Assembly (NCBI GenBank): GCA_045130475.1
Contig: JBGUPU010000022.1
Location: 1-64,000, forward strand
Source: CAG-791 sp045130475
GTDB lineage: Bacteria > Bacillota > Clostridia > Lachnospirales > Lachnospiraceae
Length of the DNA stretch: 64,000 nucleotides
Reading direction: 5' to 3'
Shown: in pieces, positions 26,040-33,440 of the stretch
Numbering within the stretch: position 1 is the stretch's first letter
Layout of the letters: each line of letters starts with the position of its first letter
Position numbers and translations under genes: made by a program
The notes under the pieces: model-generated
Told to the model about the DNA's origin: nothing
The model's database searches: none
The model's input: the letters and a program-made list of their open reading frames with translations, nothing else

Positions 26040-26132
26040 ATGCGCGCGGTCAATGAACTTTTGCGCAATCCCGATCCTGTGCAGATCAGGATTGCGCAGC
26101 AGCTCATTGCAATGCTGCATCTGTTAAGATGA
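26040..26132 (+). CDS. Possible 30-residue small protein or leader peptide
   Basis: A short frame starting ATG with AAGGATACGAAGG upstream. It reads MRAVNELLRNPDPVQIRIAQ and ends LIAMLHLLR. The DNA hairpin at 26062-26098 lies inside it, so translation would affect RNA folding before the ATPase gene. It resembles no known family. It may be a leader peptide, or chance. Confidence 0.25.
   Translation: MRAVNELLRNPDPVQIRIAQQLIAMLHLLR
26062..26098. promoter_or_regulatory. Inverted repeat upstream of the ABC ATPase gene
   Basis: TGCGCAATCC and GGATTGCGCA are perfect 10-bp arms, with a second GATC/GATC pair inside. No T tail follows, so it is more likely an operator or RNA processing/stability hairpin than a terminator. 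Confidence 0.55.
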
Positions 26133-26184
26133 AATTGCAAAAGTAGTTTACTAACAATAACCGCAACAGGAAGGCAATAGTTTT

Positions 26185-27783
26185 ATGAGTGAACAAAAAG
26201 CGCCGCTTCTACAGATGCGGAACATTAAAAAGGACTTCTTCGGCAACCAGGTTCTGACAGATATCAACCTGGAGCTTGAGGCCGGACAGGTACTGGGACT
26301 GGTCGGTGAAAACGGTGCCGGCAAGTCGACCCTGATGAAGATCCTTTTCGGTGCGGCGGATATCACAGCTACCGGCGGATACGGCGGGGACATCCTGCTG
26401 GACGGAGAAAAGGTATCTTTTTCATCCCCTTTTGACGCCATCGCAGCTGGTATCGGCATGGTGCACCAGGAGTTTTCCCTGATTCCCGGTTTCGAGGCGG
26501 AGGAAAACATCGTCCTCAACCGCGAACCCAAAAAGAAAAATCTCCTCTCTGAGATCTTCGGAGAACGTCTGGACACACTCGACCGGAAGGCAATGGATGA
26601 GACAGCGGTCAAAGCCATCGAAAAGATGGGCGTCAACATTGACCGGCACATGATCATCAGCAGCATGCCTGTCGGACACAAGCAGTTTACGGAGATCGCC
26701 AGAGAACTGTCCAAAGACCAGCTGCGTCTTCTGATCCTCGACGAGCCCACTGCAGTACTGACCGAGCGCGAGGCGGAGGCCTTGCTCGATTCCATCCGCG
26801 GTATGTCCTCGAGGGGAATTTCCGTTATTTTCATCACACACCGTCTGCAGGAGATCCTGTCTGTCTGTGATACAGTCGCAGTCATGCGCGACGGCGTACT
26901 TGTAGAGAAAGTTCCCGCCAAGCAGACCAGCGTACAGGAGATCACCCATTGGATGGTCGGCAGAAGTGTCGGCGGAGAAAAGAAGGCAGCGGCAGCGCAG
27001 CAGTCCGTCAATGACAACGCGAAGACTGTCCTGAAGATTGAAAAGCTCTGGGTGGACATGCCCGGAGAGACAGTCCGCAATGTCTCCCTGGATGTAAAGG
27101 AGGGAGAAATCCTCGGAATCGGCGGTCTTGCGGGTCAGGGCAAGCTGGGTATCCCCAACGGCATCATGGGCCTCTACGAAGCCGGCGGCCGCGTGGAATT
27201 TGAAGGAAATGAGATTCCGCTCAACAGCCCCCGCAAATGCCTGGATTCCTCCTTTGCCTTTGTCTCGGAGGACCGGCGCGGCGTCGGACTTCTCCTTGAC
27301 GAGTCCCTGGAGTGGAATGTCGCCTTCCCGGCAATGCAGATCCAGAATAAATTCCTGAAGAATTATCTGGGCGGTATGGTAAAATGGCGCGATGACGATG
27401 CTATCCGCGCTGTCACAGAGAAATATATCGATGAACTGAAGATCAAATGTACCGGGTCCAAACAGAACGCCCGCGAACTCTCCGGCGGAAATCAGCAGAA
27501 GATCTGCCTGGCCAAGGCCTTTGCTCTTGAGCCGCGGGTTTTGTTTGTTTCGGAGCCCACGAGAGGCATTGACGTAGGTGCCAAGGCACTGGTCCTGGAT
27601 GCCCTCAAGAAATTCAATCGCGAGAACGGTGTCACCGTCGTCATGATCTCCTCCGAGCTCGAAGAGCTTCGGTCGACCTGCGACCGGATCGCCATCGTCT
27701 CCGGCGGACGTATTTCCGGCATCCTTCCTGCCGGCGCTTCTGTCGAGGACTTCGGTGAACTGATGTTGAACAACGTTATCTAA
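26185..27783 (+). CDS. ABC transporter ATPase, duplicated sugar/nucleoside type
   Basis: A 532-residue protein with two ATP-binding domains (about 1-255 and 275-532), as in RbsA/MglA and BmpA-type importers. The first domain has Walker A GENGAGKS and Walker B LLILDEPTAVLTERE, but its signature is weak (ELSKDQ). The second has the signature LSGGNQQK, but its Walker A is degenerate (GLAGQGKLG). This asymmetry is usual for the group. AGGAAGG precedes the ATG. Two permease genes follow closely. It powers import of whatever the DUF3798 protein binds. Confidence 0.92.
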   Translation: MSEQKAPLLQMRNIKKDFFGNQVLTDINLELEAGQVLGLVGENGAGKSTLMKILFGAADITATGGYGGDILLDGEKVSFSSPFDAIAAGIGMVHQEFSLIPGFEAEENIVLNREPKKKNLLSEIFGERLDTLDRKAMDETAVKAIEKMGVNIDRHMIISSMPVGHKQFTEIARELSKDQLRLLILDEPTAVLTEREAEALLDSIRGMSSRGISVIFITHRLQEILSVCDTVAVMRDGVLVEKVPAKQTSVQEITHWMVGRSVGGEKKAAAAQQSVNDNAKTVLKIEKLWVDMPGETVRNVSLDVKEGEILGIGGLAGQGKLGIPNGIMGLYEAGGRVEFEGNEIPLNSPRKCLDSSFAFVSEDRRGVGLLLDESLEWNVAFPAMQIQNKFLKNYLGGMVKWRDDDAIRAVTEKYIDELKIKCTGSKQNARELSGGNQQKICLAKAFALEPRVLFVSEPTRGIDVGAKALVLDALKKFNRENGVTVVMISSELEELRSTCDRIAIVSGGRISGILPAGASVEDFGELMLNNVI

Positions 27784-27824
27784 ATCCGTAACATATCTTC
27801 ATAGTCGATAAGGAAAAAACAAGA

Positions 27825-28868
27825 ATGAAAGAAAAAATAATGGCTTCGCTGAAAAACTTCGGCGTTCCGCGTCTGATCATCACGGGCTTCCTGCTCCTTC
27901 TGCTGATCATGGCGCCCTTCGTCGGAGCGGACCTGCCGACGCAGATATCCAATATTATCAACCGTTTCAGCTGGAACGGCATTCTGGTTCTGGCAATGGT
28001 TCCCATGGTCCACTCCGGGTGCGGCCTGAACTTCGGCCTGCCCCTGGGCATCATTTCGGGCCTTCTGGGCGCGACACTCTCTATTGAACTGGGCTTTACA
28101 GGACCGATTTCCTTCCTGGCTGCCGTCCTGATCGCCACCCCCTTCGCTCTGGTGCTGGGCGCGGTCTACGGCTGGCTCCTCAACAAGATCAAGGGCGGCG
28201 AGATGATGATTGCGACTTATGTCGGATTTTCCTCCGTCTCCTTCATGTGCATGATGTGGCTCCTTCTGCCTTACCACAGCCCCAACATGGTCTGGGGCCT
28301 TTCCGGCAAGGGCCTTCGTACCACCATTTCCCTGGAGGGCTATTACAACCAGGCACTGGCAGGCATCCTGCAGATCAATATCGGAAACATCTCGATTCCT
28401 ACAGGAACGATCCTTTTCTTTGCCCTCCTTGCCTTCGGAATCTGGGCATTTCTGCACACCAAGACAGGTACTGCCATGACGGCTGTCGGCTCCAATCCGA
28501 CATTTGCAAAGGCGGCCGGCATCAACGTGGACGGCATCCGAATGCTGTCGGTCATCATGTCGACCTGGCTTGCGGCTGTCGGCATCCTGGTCTATGAGCA
28601 GGGCTTCGGCTTCATCCAGCTCTATATGGCGCCCTTCTACATGGCGCTCCCTGCAGTTTCCGCAATTCTGATCGGCGGTGCTTCCGTCAATAAGGCGACC
28701 ATCATGAACGTTATTGTCGGTACGATCCTCTTCCAGGGTATCGTCACAATGACACCTACAGTCATGAACAACATGATCCACATGGATATGTCGGAAGTCA
28801 TCCGTATCATCGCGTCCATGGGTATGATCCTGTTTGCACTGACCAGAAAGACGGAGGTATCTAAATGA
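27825..28868 (+). CDS. ABC transporter permease, first of a pair
   Basis: A 347-residue membrane protein of the branched-chain/ribose-type permease family, with about 8-10 helices. The conserved coupling-loop phrase GTAMTAVGSNPTFAKAAGINVDG (about residues 217-239) contacts the ATPase, and AILIGGASVNKATIMNVIVGTILFQG follows. The start is probably the ATG at 27825, 42 bases after the ATPase; a second ATG at 27840 is possible. Its last codons overlap the next permease start (ATGA-type overlap), indicating translational coupling. It forms a heterodimer with that protein. Confidence 0.9.
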   Translation: MKEKIMASLKNFGVPRLIITGFLLLLLIMAPFVGADLPTQISNIINRFSWNGILVLAMVPMVHSGCGLNFGLPLGIISGLLGATLSIELGFTGPISFLAAVLIATPFALVLGAVYGWLLNKIKGGEMMIATYVGFSSVSFMCMMWLLLPYHSPNMVWGLSGKGLRTTISLEGYYNQALAGILQINIGNISIPTGTILFFALLAFGIWAFLHTKTGTAMTAVGSNPTFAKAAGINVDGIRMLSVIMSTWLAAVGILVYEQGFGFIQLYMAPFYMALPAVSAILIGGASVNKATIMNVIVGTILFQGIVTMTPTVMNNMIHMDMSEVIRIIASMGMILFALTRKTEVSK

Positions 28869-30013
28869 ATACGAAAAAAGATAAAACAGCCTCCGTCGAT
28901 TGGGGTTCGGTCCTCAGGCAGGCATCCGTCCCGATCATGTTCATTATTATCTGTGCGATCTGCATCCCGATTTCCGGACTTTCAGCAAATATGCTGATCA
29001 ACGAGATTGTGACCCGTATGGGACGCAACTCTTTCCTGATCCTGAGTCTGCTGATCCCGATCATGGCAGGCATGGGCCTGAACTTCGGTATGACCCTGGG
29101 AGCCATGGCAGCCGAGATCGCCCTGATCCTGGTCTCTGACTGGCAGATCGTGGGGATCCCCGGAATGGTGCTTGCAGTGATCGTTTCCGTCCCGATCTCC
29201 ATCCTGCTCGGTATTTTCTGCGGCAAGATCCTGAATGAAGCCAAGGGCCGTGAGATGATCACAAGCTACATCATGAGCTTCTTCGTCAACGGTATCTATC
29301 AGCTGGTCGTCCTCTACCTGATGGGCAGCATCATTCCCATCAAGCACGCATCGATCAAGCTCCCCCGCGGATACGGCATCCGCAACACCGTCTCCCTTCT
29401 GGGCATGCGCCAGAAGCTGGACAACCTTCTGGCCATCAATATCGCCGGAGTCAAGATCCCTGTCCTGACCTTTATCATTATCGGCCTCCTGTGTCTCTTC
29501 ATTGTGTGGTTCCGTCGCACCAAGCTGGGACAGGATATGCGAGCTGTCGGACAGGATATGGAAGTCGCCCGTGACGCCGGCATCAACGTCGAGCGCACCA
29601 GGATCATCTCCATTGTCATGTCGACTGTTCTGGCCGGCATCGGCATGGTCATCTATCTTCAGAACATGGGCAATATCGCGACCTACAGTGCACACAGCCA
29701 GATCGGTATGTTCTGTATCGCAGCCCTTCTGGTCGGCGGCGCTTCTGTAGACCGTGCCTCGATCGGCAACGTTTTCCTGGGCGTTATCCTCTTCCACACC
29801 ATGTTCATCGTTGCTCCCCGCGCAGGTGCTTATATCACCGGCGACTCCATGATCGGTGAGTACTTCCGTGTATTCGTATCCTATGCAGTTATCACTGTCG
29901 CCCTGATCATGTATGAGACCAACAAGCGCAGGATGCGCAGTGCTGCAGGCCAGCAGCTTGCGGCCGCGCAGGAGGCGGAGGAAGCCTCTGCAAAAGGAGG
30001 TGAGCAGGCATGA
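28865..30013 (+). CDS. ABC transporter permease, second of a pair
   Basis: A 382-residue permease related to the previous one, with the matching coupling loop LGQDMRAVGQDMEVARDAGINVERTR and the helix phrase AALLVGGASVDRASIGNVFLGVILF. A short cytoplasmic tail rich in Ala, Glu and Gln ends the protein. Its start overlaps the upstream permease by four bases, and its end overlaps the next small gene by four bases. The four genes from 26185 onward are therefore a tightly coupled unit. Confidence 0.9.
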   Translation: MNTKKDKTASVDWGSVLRQASVPIMFIIICAICIPISGLSANMLINEIVTRMGRNSFLILSLLIPIMAGMGLNFGMTLGAMAAEIALILVSDWQIVGIPGMVLAVIVSVPISILLGIFCGKILNEAKGREMITSYIMSFFVNGIYQLVVLYLMGSIIPIKHASIKLPRGYGIRNTVSLLGMRQKLDNLLAINIAGVKIPVLTFIIIGLLCLFIVWFRRTKLGQDMRAVGQDMEVARDAGINVERTRIISIVMSTVLAGIGMVIYLQNMGNIATYSAHSQIGMFCIAALLVGGASVDRASIGNVFLGVILFHTMFIVAPRAGAYITGDSMIGEYFRVFVSYAVITVALIMYETNKRRMRSAAGQQLAAAQEAEEASAKGGEQA

Positions 30014-30483
30014 AGAATAAAAGACAGCTGATCTTCCGGATCGCCGCTCTTGCGATCGTGCTGGTCATTGCAGCAGCCATGTTTGTGATCGGCCGCGGCC
30101 ATACGATCTATTTTGACAACAAGACACTGGAGTACAACGGCCAGGAGTACAAGGCTTATCACAAAGTCAAAGTCATTGTAGACGGCAAAGAGGTCGCAAA
30201 GCTTTCCGAACGCGACAGAGGTATGGCGGACATCATGGGACAGACCCTTACCATGACTCTGGAGATCACGGATGAAAAAGACGGCACACCGCATTCCCAC
30301 AAGGTCTCTATGGGTGTCCCTTATAACATGGATGGCATCATTATCAATCTTCCGGCTCTGATGGCAGGCCAGCCGGAGGAAGCCTATATGTCCGAGTTCG
30401 TCATCGTCGCTCCCGAAGAGGACGAGGAAGAAGAGATCAACACCGATGAATTCGACATGGGCGAAGAAATGGGAGATATCTGA
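30010..30483 (+). CDS. Single-helix membrane protein of the DUF3798 ABC operon
   Basis: A 157-residue protein with a basic start, one membrane helix (about residues 9-28) and an outer domain of about 100 residues (YFDNKTLEYNGQEYKAYHKV, VIVDGKEVAKLSERDRG). An acidic tail rich in Glu and Asp follows. It overlaps the permease gene by four bases and has AAAGGAGGTGAG upstream, so it belongs to the transporter operon. I think similar small proteins accompany DUF3798 transporters elsewhere but cannot name the family with certainty. It may be an accessory subunit in the complex. A strong terminator follows. Confidence 0.8.
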   Translation: MKNKRQLIFRIAALAIVLVIAAAMFVIGRGHTIYFDNKTLEYNGQEYKAYHKVKVIVDGKEVAKLSERDRGMADIMGQTLTMTLEITDEKDGTPHSHKVSMGVPYNMDGIIINLPALMAGQPEEAYMSEFVIVAPEEDEEEEINTDEFDMGEEMGDI

Positions 30484-30557
30484 TCCCGCATCCTCATTGC
30501 GGCCTTTTGGGATTTCCCTGTGGACAAAAATACAGGGCTGTAATGTTCTGAAAAATG

Positions 30558-30610
30558 AAAAACCGGAGGATGATCCCTTCCTGTCCATGGAGGGGCATCC
30601 TTCGGTTTTT
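30558..30610 (+). terminator. Terminator of the DUF3798 ABC operon
   Basis: AAAAACCGGAGGATG and CATCCTTCGGTTTTT pair over 15 positions around a loop with further pairing. Confidence 0.88.
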
Positions 30611-30617
30611 AGTATTT

Positions 30618-30646
30618 TTGTTCTTTCTGAAGGGAAGTGCTATAAT
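30618..30646 (+). promoter_or_regulatory. Promoter of the cyclophilin gene
   Basis: TTGTTC at 30618-30623 and TATAAT at 30641-30646, spacer 17 bases. Confidence 0.6.
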
Positions 30647-30752
30647 AGGGCGGATGTCAGCGGGTATCTGCCTGCGGGAACACAGAAGACTCTGTTTTCT
30701 GCAGTCCGGGCTTTTTGCTGATACATCGGATCATACGAAAGGACTTTGAAAA

Positions 30753-31451
30753 ATGAGAAGAAAAACCAACTGTAACAGAAAAATGAAAATATCTGCCGCA
30801 ATCGCGGCTGCCCTCTGCTGCATTCTGCTTCTGGCCGGCTGCGGTGGCTCCGGGGCAGCACAGAGCACAGAAGAGAGCGGCAGCAAAGAAGAGGCTGCCG
30901 CGGCAGATCCGCAGACGGAGAATACGACGGAGACAGCGGATACAGTAGATACTTCCGCCATGGACCATGTCCGGATCAATGTAAAGGACTACGGTACGAT
31001 CACTGTGGCACTGGATCGGGAGGCCGCGCCGGCAACTGTCGAGAACTTTGAGAAACTGGTAAAGGAAGGATTCTATAACGGACTCACCTTCCACAGGATC
31101 ATGGATGGTTTCATGATCCAGGGCGGTGACCCTCTGGGAAACGGCACCGGAGGCTCGGATGAGACCATTGTCGGCGAATTTGCCTCTAACGGTCATGAGA
31201 ATCCGATCAGTCACGTAAAGGGAGTGATCTCCATGGCAAGGGCACAGAACCCTGATTCCGCCAGTTCCCAGTTCTTTATCACTGTGGCGGATTCCACCTT
31301 CCTCGACGGAGAATACGCGGCATTTGGCTACGTGACAGAGGGCATGGAGGTCGCGGACCAGATCGCGAAAGATGCCGAGCCTATAGACGGCAACGGCACA
31401 ATTCCTCCGGAGGCCCAGCCGGTGATCGAGAGTATGGAGATCGTTGAATAA
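30753..31451 (+). CDS. Cyclophilin-type peptidyl-prolyl isomerase lipoprotein
   Basis: Speeds proline cis-trans isomerisation, here outside the cell membrane to help secreted proteins fold. The 232-residue protein has a signal peptide with lipobox LLLAGC (cysteine about residue 30), an acidic/serine linker and a compact cyclophilin domain (about 70-232). The domain carries the active-site phrases FHRIMDGFMIQGGDP, SSQFFIT and AAFGYV. AAAGGACTTTGAAAA precedes the ATG. It is a single-gene unit with its own promoter and terminator. Confidence 0.93.
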   Translation: MRRKTNCNRKMKISAAIAAALCCILLLAGCGGSGAAQSTEESGSKEEAAAADPQTENTTETADTVDTSAMDHVRINVKDYGTITVALDREAAPATVENFEKLVKEGFYNGLTFHRIMDGFMIQGGDPLGNGTGGSDETIVGEFASNGHENPISHVKGVISMARAQNPDSASSQFFITVADSTFLDGEYAAFGYVTEGMEVADQIAKDAEPIDGNGTIPPEAQPVIESMEIVE

Positions 31452-31474
31452 AGAATAAAGAAGGAAGAATAATA

Positions 31475-31537
31475 CAGCCGCACTGCGCCGGGAACCGTTT
31501 CGATTCCCATTTGACGCAGGGCGGCTGTTGTTTTTTT
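31475..31537. terminator. Terminator between cyclophilin and - strand lipoprotein
   Basis: CAGCCGC...TGCG pairs with CGCA...GCGGCTG, with an inner GGGAA/TTCCC hairpin, followed by TTGTTTTTTT on the + strand. The right side serves the + strand gene best. Confidence 0.8.
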
Positions 31538-31603
31538 GATGATTTTTCAGGATGAAATTGTAGCAGACCAGTCCGGGTAAAACCGGATGGGAGGAGCGCT
31601 GCC

Positions 31604-32272
31604 TCACAGACCCTCCCGGGAAAAAAGTTTTTCTCCGAGTGCCCTGCCTGCATTTTCATCGATCCCGTATCTGTCCTCCGATCCTTCGAGAAGACCGTAA
31701 TGTACGACGATTTCAACAGAGGGGTCGTAGTGGGGATCTTCAAGATTCTGATTGAGCTGGGCGAACAGTACTTCGGCGAGGACAGCGGTCTGTTCTTCCC
31801 CTGTCATGGCGATCGCTTTTTCGGGATCTGCGGACAGCTCCTCAGCTTTTTGACTGAGTGCATCGCTGACCCCCTCGAAGAGCTTAAACGGTTCGATGGA
31901 CACAGTCACATCACATCCGCCGTCATCCGTTTCTTTTACGCTTTTGACAGAGTAACGGCAGGAGGGAAAGGCTCTGGTGATCAGATCTTGTAACTGCGCA
32001 CACTGCTCCTCATTCAGATCATTGTCCTTTGCTGCACTGCTCACGATCTCTGCGATCATGGCATCCCGGGATGCGGGCTCTGTTCCGGATTCCGCATCTG
32101 CGAAGGTAACGGAATGATCGTAATCTCCGGTACACATCAGATCAAGTACGGCTTTTACATAGTTTTCGGCATCTTCCTTTATGGATTCTGAATCACTGCA
32201 TCCTGTCAGCAGCAATGCTGAAAGCAGCGCTGCAGCCAGCATGGCCGCGGCGGCTCTGTATAAACGTCCCAT
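31604..32272 (-). CDS. Lipoprotein of unknown function
   Basis: A 222-residue lipoprotein with signal peptide and lipobox LLTGC (cysteine about residue 25). The mature part is mostly helical and acidic: an opening helix (IKEDAENYVKAVLDLMCTGDYD), then a strand-rich middle (YSVKSVKETDDGGCDVTVSIEPF). The pattern is reminiscent of small cystatin-like/DUF-type lipoproteins of Clostridia, but I do not recognise a family. AGGAGG sits seven bases before the ATG at 32272, which rules out an in-frame ATG 18 bases further upstream. It has a clear promoter and is monocistronic. Confidence 0.75.
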   Translation of the reverse strand: MGRLYRAAAAMLAAALLSALLLTGCSDSESIKEDAENYVKAVLDLMCTGDYDHSVTFADAESGTEPASRDAMIAEIVSSAAKDNDLNEEQCAQLQDLITRAFPSCRYSVKSVKETDDGGCDVTVSIEPFKLFEGVSDALSQKAEELSADPEKAIAMTGEEQTAVLAEVLFAQLNQNLEDPHYDPSVEIVVHYGLLEGSEDRYGIDENAGRALGEKLFSREGL

Positions 32273-32320
32273 AATGAAACCTCCTGTCATGGATTTCTAT
32301 AAAGAAAGCTCATGGGGACA

Positions 32321-32349
32321 AGTATAATGAAAATTCACATCTGCGTCAA
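32321..32349 (-). promoter_or_regulatory. Promoter of the - strand lipoprotein gene
   Basis: On the - strand, TTGACG (32349-32344) and TATACT (32326-32321) with a 17-base spacer. Confidence 0.65.
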
Positions 32350-32466
32350 ATCTACGGGCTCAAGTGCCTCCATTTATACCATGATCCGTTCATCCGCAGA
32401 GGATCTGACGATTTTATCTGACATTTATGCTCTGAAACAGATATTTACGGAATATAGTTTTTATTG

Positions 32467-32494
32467 TTGACAAAAAGTTTACTGTCAGTATAAT
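32467..32494 (+). promoter_or_regulatory. Promoter of the pot regulator operon
   Basis: TTGACA at 32467-32472 and TATAAT at 32489-32494, spacer 16 bases, a near-consensus promoter in the 359-base divergent gap. Confidence 0.75.
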
Positions 32495-32538
32495 GGAGTA
32501 TGGCTCCGGGTTTAGTAACAGAAAGATAAAAGTTTACT
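32473..32538. promoter_or_regulatory. Two AAAAGTTTACT sites, probable regulator binding
   Basis: AAAAGTTTACT occurs at 32473-32483, inside the promoter spacer, and again at 32528-32538, 55 bases on, just after the start of transcription. The arrangement suits repression, probably by the XRE-cupin protein encoded next. Confidence 0.5.
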
Positions 32539-32631
32539 ATTCGGAGCTCTTGCTATGCCGTGAACATAGACCGGAAAACAGCAAAGTACCTGAATCCTGA
32601 ATGGATTATAAATGCAAAGAGGTAAGACGGA

Positions 32632-33186
32632 ATGGAAACCGCAGAGGTCAACAGTTACATCGGGGAACGGATCAAAAATCTCCGCAATCGGAACGGCCTG
32701 ACACAACAGGAACTGGCGGACAGAACAGAACTCACAAAGGGATTTATTTCACAGCTTGAACGCGGACAGGTTTCCGCTTCGGTGCTCACCTTGTTCGAGA
32801 TCATCGAATGTCTGGGATCCACACCTGCGGAATTTTTCCGCCAGGAAGAGGAGAAAGTAATCTTTTCCGAGCCCGAGTACTTTGAAAAAATCGACGAACA
32901 GGGCAACAGCATACAGTGGATCGTGCCTTCTGCACAGAAAAACCAGATGGAACCCCTCCTGGTGGTGCTTGCCCCCCACGGAGTCCTGGAAGAGGACAAA
33001 CCTCACACAGGAGAAGAATTCGGCTTCCTCATCAGCGGACGCCTCAACCTCCATCTGGGCGAAAAAGTCTACCACCTCAAGGCCGGAGAGAGCTTCTACT
33101 ACCAGGCGGCCAAAAACCACTACCTCTCCAACCCCGCAAACCGCCCCGCCAAACTGCTCTGGATCAGCTCCCCCCCGGAGTTTTGA
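32632..33186 (+). CDS. XRE-family regulator with cupin domain (PuuR-like)
   Basis: A 184-residue transcription factor: an N-terminal helix-turn-helix (about residues 8-62: LRNRNGLTQQELADRTELTKGFISQLERGQVSASVLTL) and a C-terminal cupin domain (about 105-180: GEEFGFLISGRLNLHLGEKVYHLKAGESFYYQA). Such proteins sense polyamines or related small molecules and usually control neighbouring transport genes. Its place before potABCD makes polyamine uptake the likely target. Two direct repeats at its promoter fit self-control. The stop codon lies in the first copy of the repeat at 33185-33411, which separates it from potA. Confidence 0.9.
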   Translation: METAEVNSYIGERIKNLRNRNGLTQQELADRTELTKGFISQLERGQVSASVLTLFEIIECLGSTPAEFFRQEEEKVIFSEPEYFEKIDEQGNSIQWIVPSAQKNQMEPLLVVLAPHGVLEEDKPHTGEEFGFLISGRLNLHLGEKVYHLKAGESFYYQAAKNHYLSNPANRPAKLLWISSPPEF

Positions 33187-33411
33187 AAAACAGCGAGGAA
33201 AAGTCGAACAAATGCCATGCTTGCATGAGCATTTGAGAGACCTTGACGAGCGTCCCTCAATGAGGACAGAGCGGTGTGCCGCGGGTCCGAATTGAGGAAG
33301 CGATGCGGGAGTGCGGAGCACGAAGCAGCGCGTAGTTTTTCAAAACAGAAAGAAAAACAGCGAGGAAAAGTCGAACAAATGCCATGCTTGCATGAGCATT
33401 TGAGAGACCTT
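33185..33411. repeat. Duplicated structured repeat between regulator and potA
   Basis: Two identical 60-base copies at 33185-33244 and 33352-33411, 167 bases apart. Each contains AAAACAGCGAGGAAA, then a hairpin (CAAATGCCATGC/GCATGAGCATTTG) and CCTT. The segment between them has nested stems: CTCAAT/ATTGAG, GGAC/GTCC and GCGG/CCGC at 33256-33296. A diverged single copy occurs at 48511-48578. No coding frame or transposase is present. Confidence 0.85.
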
Positions 33412-33440
33412 AAATATATACAGATTAAGAGGAATACCAC

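Noticed and set aside
33185..33411. Insertion sequence or transposon
   Set aside because: No transposase frame or terminal inverted repeats with target duplication; only structured repeats.
32882..33440. Short frames inside the repeat at 33185-33411 (and overlapping the regulator end)
   Set aside because: They cross identical hairpin repeats, lack start signals and are in other frames than the regulator; better explained as structured non-coding repeat.
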